NCBI RefSeq assembly: GCF_014822185.1
Contig: NZ_QVLR01000023.1
Coordinates: 1 to 57,854, forward strand
Reading direction: 5' to 3'
DNA length: 57,854 bases
Origin: Azoarcus sp. Aa7
GTDB lineage: Bacteria; Pseudomonadota; Gammaproteobacteria; Burkholderiales; Rhodocyclaceae
Under the pieces are notes generated by a model. That model saw nothing but the letters and a program-made list of their open reading frames with translations, was not told the DNA's origin and did not search any database. Below, piece after piece: positions 17,309 to 25,177 of this stretch (position 1 is its first letter; every line of letters starts with the position of its first letter). The position numbers and the translations under genes were made by a program.

Positions 17309-17797
17309 TCAGCCGATGCCGGGTGCGGTCGCGGGGATTCCGTCAGCAGAAGGGGGCGCACGCGGCGGCGGCGCAAGGTCGCGCCACGCCAGCGCGCGCG
17401 GCAGTGCACGCTCCGCGCCCGCGAGGACGGGCGCGGCAGCAGGGATGAAGAACCACTCCGCCGCGGGCGGCGGACCGGAGGCGAGGCGCACGGCCGAGCA
17501 GCAGCAGTCCTGGCAGCGATGGCTGGCGGGGTGCTGCTCCTGCGCCTTGTCGTTCTTTGCGGCCGCCCTGCAGATGTCGGAGCCGGGCACTGCGGCGCGC
17601 GGCGCGGTGTTGCCCAGCGCGAGAATGGGCGCCAGCCACAGCACGAAGGCCAGCACGGCGACGACGACGCGCTCGCCCCGCTGGCGCGGCAAGGCGCATC
17701 CCGTGCGGCCGAACGCCGTCACGGCAACTTCGCCGTGCTGCGCGATCCGGTCCGGGCAGGAATACCGTCCATGCTCATCGTCTTCGTCGTTCTGCAC
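17309..17797 (-). CDS. DUF2946-like small membrane/exported protein
   Basis: The frame encodes up to 162 aa. It has one hydrophobic segment (VVVAVLAFVLWLAPILAL), a cysteine/histidine patch (HRCQDCCC) and a late LAPPPRAPPS segment. This layout resembles the DUF2946 family: a short exported protein with a Cys-rich centre and a terminal PRGPP-like motif, often found beside copper-related genes. The true start is unclear; internal GTG codons just before the hydrophobic segment would remove about 25 to 40 residues. It lies between the small-protein operon and the oxidase, on the same strand. Its role is unknown, but metal binding by the Cys patch would suit the neighbourhood. Confidence 0.5.
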   Translation of the reverse strand: MQNDEDDEHGRYSCPDRIAQHGEVAVTAFGRTGCALPRQRGERVVVAVLAFVLWLAPILALGNTAPRAAVPGSDICRAAAKNDKAQEQHPASHRCQDCCCSAVRLASGPPPAAEWFFIPAAAPVLAGAERALPRALAWRDLAPPPRAPPSADGIPATAPGIG

Positions 17798-17818
17798 GAA
17801 CAGCGTTGTCGGGTGACA

Positions 17819-17852
17819 CCCGCGGAGTCCGCCTCAGGCGCGAATCCGCGGG
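17819..17852 (-). terminator. Hairpin downstream of the small-protein operon
   Basis: CCCGCGGA and TCCGCGGG form an 8-bp stem with an 18-base loop, 32 bp after the stop at 17884. No T run follows on the minus strand, so it may slow or end transcription only weakly, or protect the 3' end of the mRNA. Confidence 0.35.
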
Positions 17853-17883
17853 CGCTCGCCCCGCCCCCCTTTTTCGCCTCGCG

Positions 17884-18282
17884 CTATTGCTGACCCATCA
17901 CGCAGGTCATGGCCTCACCCGGCAGGGTGGATGCGGCGACGATGCTCGACGCGTCCGCGCCGGAGAGCTTGCCCTGGTTCGCAAGATCGTTCGCCTTGTC
18001 CGCAACCTGGTACAGCAGACCTTCCGCCTCGAGCGGTTTGCTCTGCGACACCTTCTGGTCTGCGCCATAGACTTTCGAGAGCAGCCCGTCCTTGTTCCCG
18101 GCTGCGTTCTTTCCGGAGAAGGTCGATGCGCTGATCACCCCCGCGACGCCTGACAGTTCCTGTGCGCAGGCACTCACGAATTCGTACTCGACCGGACTCG
18201 GGCGCGCTGCGCTGGCACTACCGGCGCCCAGCGCGAAGGGAACAACGAGGGCTGCGACGAGGGCACGGATCTTGTTGGCCAT
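17884..18282 (-). CDS. Small secreted helical protein A (FIMAH-like), paralogue of B
   Basis: The 132-aa protein has a Sec signal peptide (MANKIRALVAALVVPFALG, cleavage near ASA-A). The mature part is predicted to be helical, with segments like NKDGLLSKVYGA, QSKPLEAEGLLYQVADKANDL and GKLSGADASSIVAAS. This pattern resembles the FIMAH-type helical module found in C-terminal parts of large secreted proteins. One Cys near each end of the mature chain (SACAQEL and MTCVMG) could form a disulfide. GGAG precedes the start. It is 122 bp downstream of its paralogue B and probably in the same transcript. Function is unknown; co-regulation with the giant oxidase suggests an accessory or partner role. Confidence 0.82.
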   Translation of the reverse strand: MANKIRALVAALVVPFALGAGSASAARPSPVEYEFVSACAQELSGVAGVISASTFSGKNAAGNKDGLLSKVYGADQKVSQSKPLEAEGLLYQVADKANDLANQGKLSGADASSIVAASTLPGEAMTCVMGQQ

Positions 18283-18404
18283 TTGAATTCTCCGAGGTAT
18301 CTCGGCCGAAACGCGCGACTGGAAAATCGCGCCTTTCAGCCATGAAATGCCGCCTGCCGCAGTCGAGCCCGCAGGCGAGTCGCTTGTGCGAGCCCTCCCC
18401 AGGC

Positions 18405-18770
18405 TCAGTAGTTCGCCCCTACGCAGGTGATCGCACTCGCCGCCGCGGCGTTGATGCCCGCTGCGTCATCGAGCTTGGGCTTAGGCGCGGTAGCCAATTC
18501 GGTGGCCCTGTCCGAGATCGACTCGAGGTTGGCAATCGCATCGAGCGGCTTGCTCTGGCCCAGCTTCGCTGCTGCGGAATCGAGCTTCAGGATCATGTTG
18601 CTCTCGTTCGACGCAGCCTTCGGATCGTAGAAGGTCGCTGCGACAATCGCCGCTTCGACCGCGTCCAGGCTGGCGCCGCACGCCCCTGCATACGGTCCGC
18701 TCGCGCTGGCGACACCGACCATGAGGGGAAGCGAAGCGATCGCGACGAGGGTACGAATGTTCTTGGCCAT
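18405..18770 (-). CDS. Small secreted helical protein B (FIMAH-like), paralogue of A
   Basis: The 121-aa protein has a signal peptide (MAKNIRTLVAIASLPLMVG, cleavage near ASA). The mature part has the same pattern as protein A: GACGASLDAVEAAIVAATFYDPKA, then a helix with QSKPLDAIANLESISDRATEL, then a final ITCVGANY. The shared QSKPL motif and the two terminal cysteines show common descent. GGAG precedes the start at 18770, and a consensus sigma54 promoter lies about 130 bp upstream. No enzymatic motif is visible. The proteins may act as extracellular binding partners, subunits or cargo of the secretion machine. Confidence 0.82.
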   Translation of the reverse strand: MAKNIRTLVAIASLPLMVGVASASGPYAGACGASLDAVEAAIVAATFYDPKAASNESNMILKLDSAAAKLGQSKPLDAIANLESISDRATELATAPKPKLDDAAGINAAAASAITCVGANY

Positions 18771-18901
18771 TTTAAAATCTCCGAAGGGTTAGAGTTTGGG
18801 CTTGGGGTCCGCAGACCCCGCGCCTGACACCTCGTCGACCGATTAAACCCTGGCAGTTCGGACCGGCGGATGCGTTGCGGGAAGATCCCGCAGGACACTC
18901 A

Positions 18902-18916
18902 GCAACCGGCGTGCCA
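18902..18916 (-). promoter_or_regulatory. Sigma54 promoter for the small secreted proteins
   Basis: On the minus strand the sequence is TGGCAC-GCCGG-TTGC, a full match to the consensus core, 131 bp upstream of protein B. No similar site occurs between B and A, which fits a two-gene operon. The remainder of 18771-19150 holds no gene; candidate activator sites are at 19112-19145. Confidence 0.82.
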
Positions 18917-19111
18917 ACTCGTCAGGCCCTACCATTCCTCAGATATTTCGCGGCTTTCAGCTCCGCAGCGGGTTAACCCGCCCAATCCGCCCCCCCCCAG
19001 TTTCGGGGGTCCGCCATCACGTAATCCGCATATATCGAACGGCTTATACACCCCGCCGCGGTCGACACATCCCGCATCGTCAAAGGGTTTTGCGTGCCCA
19101 CCGGGGAACAT

Positions 19112-19145
19112 GGGTACATTTCCCCAGATATGGGCAGGGTTCCCC
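19112..19145. promoter_or_regulatory. Two near-match GGGG-N6-CCCC sites
   Basis: GGGTACATTTCCCC (19112-19125) and GGGCAGGGTTCCCC (19132-19145) each have one mismatch to GGGG-N6-CCCC. Their centres are 20 bp apart, about two helical turns. They are about 200 bp upstream of the sigma54 promoter at 18902-18916, just after the transglycosylase stop codon. Confidence 0.4.
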
Positions 19146-19150
19146 ACTTC

Positions 19151-19783
19151 TCAGGACATGCGCCCGCCGCGGCGACCGCCGAGGCGCTCGAAATGCTCGA
19201 TCACGCGCGGCACGTAGCGTCTCGTCTCGGCGAAGGGCGGAGTTCCGCCGCTGCGCACCACCGCCCCCGGGCCGGCGTTGTAGGCCGCGACGGCGAGCCC
19301 CACGTCGTTGCCGAACATGCCCAGCAGGCGCTTGAGGTAGCGCGCGCCGCCGCGGATGTTGTCGGCAGGGTCGCGCGCGTCCGCGACGCCCATCTCGCGC
19401 GCCGTGTCGGGCATCAGCTGCATCAACCCGACCGCCCCCTTCGGCGACACCGCCGCCGGATCGTAGTTCGACTCGGTGCGGATCACGGCATGGATGAGCG
19501 CCTCGGGCAGGTCGTGCTCCACCGCGGCCGCGGCGACCAGCGGCGCATACGGCAGGCTGCCGGTGTCGGCGGCTGCGGCGGCGAGCGGCAAACCGGTCCC
19601 GCCTATCGGGGCTCCGCCCCCGCTTGCGGGGCCGGGCGTGGCGACGATGCGCTCGAAGCCGCGGCGCGGTTCGTCGGTGAGCGTGACCGAGCCGTCGGGC
19701 TCGACCTTCATATAGACGTCGGCGTGCGCGGCCAGGGGCAGTGCGAGCCATGCTGCAAGCAGCAGCGGGGCGGGCGAAGGCAT
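19151..19783 (-). CDS. Exported lytic transglycosylase (SLT family)
   Basis: The 210-aa protein has a signal peptide (cleavage near AHA-D) and a short DUF4124-like N-terminal segment (VYMKVEPDGSVTLTDEP). The SLT domain then shows the catalytic Glu in IRTESNYDPAAVSPKGAVGLMQLMPDTA and the later AYNAGPGAV motif. It cleaves peptidoglycan glycan strands by forming 1,6-anhydromuropeptides. Dedicated enzymes of this type open the wall for envelope-spanning secretion machines and pili, which suits its place next to gspG and gspF. The start at 19783 has GGGAG eight bases upstream; an upstream ATG at 19825 lacks a comparable site. It is divergent from gspG. Confidence 0.92.
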   Translation of the reverse strand: MPSPAPLLLAAWLALPLAAHADVYMKVEPDGSVTLTDEPRRGFERIVATPGPASGGGAPIGGTGLPLAAAAADTGSLPYAPLVAAAAVEHDLPEALIHAVIRTESNYDPAAVSPKGAVGLMQLMPDTAREMGVADARDPADNIRGGARYLKRLLGMFGNDVGLAVAAYNAGPGAVVRSGGTPPFAETRRYVPRVIEHFERLGGRRGGRMS

Positions 19784-19911
19784 GTGGCGTCTCCCATTCT
19801 CGTGTCTTGGCGAGGCGGCAATCAAAACGACCGCTCGCCCCGAGTTTTTCGACGCACGCTGCCACGCTTCGACAGGCTCGGGCCGAACGGCATAGTTACC
19901 GGGTCAACAAT

Positions 19912-19927
19912 TGGGGAAAATTCCCCA
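19912..19927. promoter_or_regulatory. Perfect 16-bp GGGG-N6-CCCC palindrome upstream of gspG
   Basis: TGGGGAAAATTCCCCA is perfectly symmetric and lies in the divergent region between the transglycosylase (starts 19783) and gspG (starts 20079). It is the best example of the dyad seen upstream of the other sigma54 promoters here. It lies 65 bp upstream of a possible sigma54 promoter at 19992-20007. Confidence 0.5.
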
Positions 19928-19991
19928 CCAACACGGGGATTACGCAAGCGCCATGCCTTGTTTTTCCGCGCCGCGACACGCGTCACGCCAC

Positions 19992-20007
19992 GGGCATGTT
20001 TCCTGCT
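19992..20007 (+). promoter_or_regulatory. Possible weak sigma54 promoter for gspG-gspF
   Basis: GGGCAT-GTTTC-CTGCT keeps the essential GG and GC at 10-bp spacing but differs at three other consensus positions. It is about 75 bp upstream of gspG and downstream of the perfect dyad at 19912. The better-looking TGGCAC that follows it has no -12 element at the right distance. Confidence 0.35.
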
Positions 20008-20078
20008 GGCACAAATTGACGCCGCCCGAAGCCTGTTCCTACACTGGCGGACACCTAATCAACTGAGCGACAAAGCCC

Positions 20079-20549
20079 ATGGATGATCGTCGAATGCTCC
20101 GCCGCTGCCCCTCATCTGGCCTCACTCGTGTCACCTCTCGTGCCACCTCGCGCGGTTTCACGCTGCTGGAACTGCTGGTCGTGCTGGTGGTGCTGGGCCT
20201 GCTCGCCGGCCTGGTGGCGCCGAAATACTTCAGCCAGCTCGGCAAGTCGGAAGTGAAGGCCGCGCGCGCGCAGGTCGAAGGCCTGGTGAAGGCGCTGGAC
20301 CTGTACCGCCTGGATACCGGCCACTACCCCTCGACCGAGCAGGGGCTCGCGGCGCTGGTGACGCGCCCCGGCAACGAGACGAAATGGGGCGGCCCTTACC
20401 TGCAGAAGGCGGTGCCGGCGGATCCGTGGGGCCGTCAATATGCCTACGCGGCGCCGGGCGAGCACGGCGAGTACGACCTGTTCTCGCTGGGCAAGGACGG
20501 CCAGCCCGGCGGCGACGGCGAGAACGCCGACATCACCAGTTGGGAGTGA
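20079..20549 (+). CDS. gspG: Type II secretion major pseudopilin
   Basis: The 156-aa protein is the major subunit of the periplasmic pseudopilus that pushes substrates through the secretin. A basic leader of about 26 residues ends in RG, and the mature protein begins FTLLELLVVLVVLGLLAGLVAP, the class III (prepilin peptidase) signal with Glu5. The family-specific features DLYRLDTGHYPSTEQGLAALV, WGGPYLQK and DPWG...YDLFSLGKDG (calcium-binding loop) are all present. gspF follows 30 bp downstream. No prepilin peptidase or minor pseudopilins are in the window. Confidence 0.95.
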   Translation: MDDRRMLRRCPSSGLTRVTSRATSRGFTLLELLVVLVVLGLLAGLVAPKYFSQLGKSEVKAARAQVEGLVKALDLYRLDTGHYPSTEQGLAALVTRPGNETKWGGPYLQKAVPADPWGRQYAYAAPGEHGEYDLFSLGKDGQPGGDGENADITSWE

Positions 20550-20579
20550 CGCGCCAGCCGCGTCGCGACGGAGGCCACC

Positions 20580-21770
20580 ATGCGCTACCAGATCAAGGGG
20601 GTCGGTCGGGATGCGGGCGTCGTCGCGCTGACGATTGACGCGACCAGCCTCGCCGACGCGCGCCGCCAGGCCGAGGACCAGGGCCTGCGCGTGATGTCGC
20701 TGCGCGCTGCGCAACGCCTGCCGGCGCTGCGCTGGCAGCGCAAGGAGGTCTTCCCGCTGGTGCTGTTCAGCCAGGAGCTGGCGACGCTGCTGAAGGCGGG
20801 ACTGGCGCTGATCGACGCGCTGGAGAGCCTCGCCGAGAAGGAGAGCGACGGCCACGCGCGCAAGGTGCTGGACGACCTGGTGCGCGCGCTGTACGAGGGC
20901 AAGTCGCTGTCGCAGGCGCTGGCGCGCGCGCCGGAGGTGTTTCCCGAGCTGTACGTGGCGCTGATCCAGTCGAGCGAGAAGACCGGCGACGTCGGCGCCG
21001 CACTGGGCCGCTACGTGGCCTACCGCAGCCGCGTCGACGAGGTGCGGCAGAAGATCGTCAGCGCGGCGGTGTATCCGGCGCTGCTGTTCGTGGTCGGCTG
21101 CGGCGTGCTGCTGTTCCTGATCGGCTACGTGGTGCCGCGCTTCGCGGCGGTGTTCGAGGACGTCGGCACCAACCTGCCGTGGCTGTCGCGCGTGCTGCTG
21201 GCATCCGGCCAGTTCCTGCACGCGCACCAGCTGGAGCTGGGCGTCGGCGCCCTCGCGGCCCTCGCCGGCGCGGTGCTGCTGCTGCGCCAGCCGCCGGTGC
21301 GGCGCGCGCTGTCGACGCTGCTGGAGTCGGTGCCGGCGATCCGCAAGCGGCTGTTCATCTACGAGATGGCGCGCTTCTACCGTTCGCTGGGCATCCTGCT
21401 GCAGGGGGGCATCCCCATCCTGACGGCGATCGGCATGGTGCGGGGCCTGCTGGGCGTGGCGACGCGCAGCCGCCTCGACGAAGTCGCCGCCCGCATCCGC
21501 GAGGGCCACGCGCTGTCGTGGGCGCTGGAGGAAAACCGCATGGCGACGCCGGTGTCGCTGCGCATGCTGCGCGCGGGCGAGCACGCCGGCAACCTCGGCG
21601 AGATGATGGAGCGCACCGCGGACTTCTACGACGAGGAGATGAGCCGCTTCATCGAATGGTTCGTGCGCCTCTTCGAGCCCCTGCTGATGACCTTCATCGG
21701 CCTGGTGATCGGCGTCATCGTGATCCTGATGTACATCCCGATCTTCGAGCTGGCGAGCAGCATCCAGTGA
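20580..21770 (+). CDS. gspF: Type II secretion inner-membrane platform protein
   Basis: The 396-aa protein is a full-length GspF/PilC family member, with the two repeated cytoplasmic domains and three membrane segments (about residues 168-192, 218-240 and 366-390). Conserved features are FSQELATLLKAGLALIDALESLA, LYVALIQSSEKTGDVGAALGRYV and MLRAGEHAGNLGEMMERTADFYD. It contacts the GspE ATPase and drives pseudopilus assembly. It forms a two-gene unit with gspG, 16 kb away from gspE, which lies on the opposite strand near the other end of the same cluster. Confidence 0.95.
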   Translation: MRYQIKGVGRDAGVVALTIDATSLADARRQAEDQGLRVMSLRAAQRLPALRWQRKEVFPLVLFSQELATLLKAGLALIDALESLAEKESDGHARKVLDDLVRALYEGKSLSQALARAPEVFPELYVALIQSSEKTGDVGAALGRYVAYRSRVDEVRQKIVSAAVYPALLFVVGCGVLLFLIGYVVPRFAAVFEDVGTNLPWLSRVLLASGQFLHAHQLELGVGALAALAGAVLLLRQPPVRRALSTLLESVPAIRKRLFIYEMARFYRSLGILLQGGIPILTAIGMVRGLLGVATRSRLDEVAARIREGHALSWALEENRMATPVSLRMLRAGEHAGNLGEMMERTADFYDEEMSRFIEWFVRLFEPLLMTFIGLVIGVIVILMYIPIFELASSIQ

Positions 21771-21827
21771 TCGTGCCGCCCGGCCCGGCTACGGCCCTTG
21801 ATACTCCGAAGCCGCGACATGAGCCGA

Positions 21828-21935
21828 CGAAATGTAGGGCGGGAAAGCCGCAGGCGCATCCCGCCACACGGCGCTCGAGGCACTTCTGGCCGTCGGATTG
21901 GCGGGATGCGCTGCGCTTTCCCGCCCTACGTTTCG
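21828..21935. repeat. Palindromic GTAGGGCGG repeat, copy 2
   Basis: The arms CGAAATGTAGGGCGGGAAAGC and its near-perfect inverted partner at the right end extend further into matching GCGCATCCCGCC and GGCGGGATGCGC segments. It fills most of the gap between gspF and the convergent sigma54-activator gene and could act as a bidirectional transcription terminator. It shares its ends with copies at 17011 and 28482. Confidence 0.88.
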
Positions 21936-22013
21936 CGCCTTGCGGTTTCCGCATCAGGAAAAAGGGCGCGACTTGCGCCGCGCCCCTTCTCCCTCCCCTG
22001 CATTCTTGTCGCG

Positions 22014-23426
<1,413 letters not shown>

Positions 23427-23430
23427 TTCC

Positions 23431-24846
23431 TTACTCCTGCTCGGCTACCTTGAATGTCAGACTTACGGTGGTTCCCGCCTGCTCCCTGCTTTCCAGCACG
23501 ACGGCCCCGCCGAATCGCTCCATTATCCGCTTTACCAGCACCAGACCGACACCCAGCCCGCCGCGTTTCGTCGTGTGGAAGGGCTTGAAAGCCGTTTCCA
23601 GCTGCTTCGCGGACATCCCGCAGCCCGTGTCGGAGATCTTCACCGTGACGCGGTCGTGCTCCGGCGCCTCCACGAACACGCCGAGACGCCCTCCGCGCGG
23701 CATGGCTTCGATGGCGTTGGACAGCACGCTGTTGAGCACCTGCTCCAGCAGCGATCCGTTCGCATGCACCTCGGCGTCCGGCGCCGCTTCGGGCGTCCAG
23801 TCGACCTCGATGCCGGCGCGGCGGATCTGCACTTCGTAGGTGGATAGCGCGTCGTTCAGGGCCATATCGATCTTCACCGCCTCGCGTTCGTCGCTAATCG
23901 GCTTAGAAAATTGAAGCAATTCCCGTACCCATTTCGAGAGCCGATCGACCTGGGTGATGATGTCGTTGAGGTTCTTCGCGGTCGACGGATCGCCGATTTC
24001 GAGCGCGACTTCGGCGCTGGAACGGATCGACGCCAGCGGGTTGCGCAGGCCGTGCGCGACCGCGGAGGACATTTCGCCGAGCGCGACGAGGGTCTTGTTC
24101 TCGACGATCTCGCGCTGCTGGGCGTCGATCTGGCGCGCGGCACGGATGATGATCCAGCGCAGGCACAGGTAGATGGCCGCACCCGACAGCAGCGCCGCAA
24201 GCCAGATCAGCAGGTAGCCGCGCTTGAGCGAGTAGATGAGATCGCGCGGCTCCTTGTAGATCTCGACGATGGAGGCGACCTTGCCCTCGCGGTCCAACAG
24301 CGGCACATAGTTTTCGATGTAGAAGTCTTGGGGGTAGCGCACGAACTGCTGCTCGACCTTGCCCCCGGCCGCGCCCTTGAGGTGGCCGCCCGCGACCGCC
24401 CGCTTGAGCTCGATGACTTCCTGGAGTTCGTCGTTGTCGGGAATGCTCTTGCCGACCAGGGTCGGATTGGATGACCAGATGACGAAACCGTCGGGCGCGA
24501 ACACGGTCGCGAGCAGGGCCTCGGGCATCAGGCGCAAGTGGTCGTAGAACTCCTGGCGCGCGCGCGCGAGGTTCAATTCCTCGACGCCCAGCTCATCGGC
24601 CGTGATGCGCGAATCGAGGATGCCGCCGAGGGAGACCGGGACGCCGCCGAAGCGGCCGTGGCGCAGCTCGATCTCGGCGATCGACTGGATGACCTGAGCG
24701 GTGAGCATCGCGTCGCGCTTGATCGCTTCCGACACGAAGAAGTTGGACAGGATCGCGCCCGAGACGATGGCCGCGCCGCCCGTCACCAGCAGACTGACAA
24801 TCGAAAACCATCTGCGCAGATTGAAAGGTTTCCGGTTGCCGTCCAT
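23431..24846 (-). CDS. Membrane sensor histidine kinase, partner of the NtrC-type regulator
   Basis: The 471-aa protein has a transmembrane helix at about residues 13-35, an extracytoplasmic sensor region (about 36-205), a second helix (about 206-225), then HisKA with the phospho-accepting His in [18 protein letters not shown] near 267 and a HATPase domain with N, G1 (DTGCGMS) and G2 ([15 protein letters not shown]) boxes. The sensor domain has no metal-binding motif that I recognise. GGAG precedes the start. It is transcribed divergently from the Ig-like secreted protein gene. Confidence 0.93.
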   Translation of the reverse strand: MDGNRKPFNLRRWFSIVSLLVTGGAAIVSGAILSNFFVSEAIKRDAMLTAQVIQSIAEIELRHGRFGGVPVSLGGILDSRITADELGVEELNLARARQEFYDHLRLMPEALLATVFAPDGFVIWSSNPTLVGKSIPDNDELQEVIELKRAVAGGHLKGAAGGKVEQQFVRYPQDFYIENYVPLLDREGKVASIVEIYKEPRDLIYSLKRGYLLIWLAALLSGAAIYLCLRWIIIRAARQIDAQQREIVENKTLVALGEMSSAVAHGLRNPLASIRSSAEVALEIGDPSTAKNLNDIITQVDRLSKWVRELLQFSKPISDEREAVKIDMALNDALSTYEVQIRRAGIEVDWTPEAAPDAEVHANGSLLEQVLNSVLSNAIEAMPRGGRLGVFVEAPEHDRVTVKISDTGCGMSAKQLETAFKPFHTTKRGGLGVGLVLVKRIMERFGGAVVLESREQAGTTVSLTFKVAEQE

Positions 24847-24876
24847 GTCCGTGAAACTCCGGGGGAAATGGGTGCT

Positions 24877-24890
24877 GGGTGAAATACCCC
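24877..24890. promoter_or_regulatory. Near-match GGGG-N6-CCCC site in the divergent region
   Basis: GGGTGAAATACCCC has one mismatch to the dyad found upstream of other sigma54 promoters in the cluster. It lies 31 bp before the kinase start and about 217 bp upstream of the sigma54 promoter of the Ig-like gene, so it could serve either. Confidence 0.35.
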
Positions 24891-24971
24891 GAACACACGT
24901 TGCGCCAGTGTGACGTCAAATCGCGGACGCCACCGTGACGGGCTTAACGTTACTGGATGTGTGCCGGACAG

Positions 24972-24987
24972 TGGCATTCGAATGCCA
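24972..24987. promoter_or_regulatory. Perfect 16-bp palindrome between kinase and Ig-like gene
   Basis: TGGCATTCGAATGCCA is perfectly symmetric and lies midway between the divergent kinase (24846) and Ig-like gene (25178). It is a good size for a dimeric regulator. Just downstream, AAAATGGG and CCCATTTT (about 25011-25036) form another inverted repeat. Confidence 0.45.
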
Positions 24988-25106
24988 TTCTGGACCCCTT
25001 GATTTCCCCAAAATGGGCGGGATAACCCACCCATTTTCCCCACATTTTCCCCCGTTTTTTCCGGAAGATACATATATCCGGATACAAATTTATTACCTTC
25101 GATGTA

Positions 25107-25122
25107 TGGCACATGACTTGCA
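25107..25122 (+). promoter_or_regulatory. Sigma54 promoter of the Ig-like secreted protein gene
   Basis: TGGCAC-ATGAC-TTGCA is a perfect match to the sigma54 consensus. The predicted start near 25133 gives a leader of about 45 bases with AAGGA before the ATG at 25178. Confidence 0.9.
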
Positions 25123-25177
25123 AAAATGGGGGGCGCGCGTAGTCCCGAACCCAACCGAGTCTTTAAGGAAAACTGTC

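Noticed and set aside
17226-17310. Cobalamin or other riboswitch near the DUF2946-like gene
   Set aside because: No conserved B12-box or other riboswitch core could be found on either strand.
17071-17409. 112-codon minus frame overlapping the repeat at 17011-17118
   Set aside because: Arg/Pro-rich, covers repeat sequence and overlaps the DUF2946-like gene in another frame; no supporting features.
20007-20021. TGGCAC at 20007 upstream of gspG as a strong sigma54 promoter
   Set aside because: The six bases match the -24 element, but no TTGC lies five bases further; the nearest GC is one base out of phase. The overlapping GGGCAT-N5-CTGC has correct spacing and is listed as the weak candidate instead.
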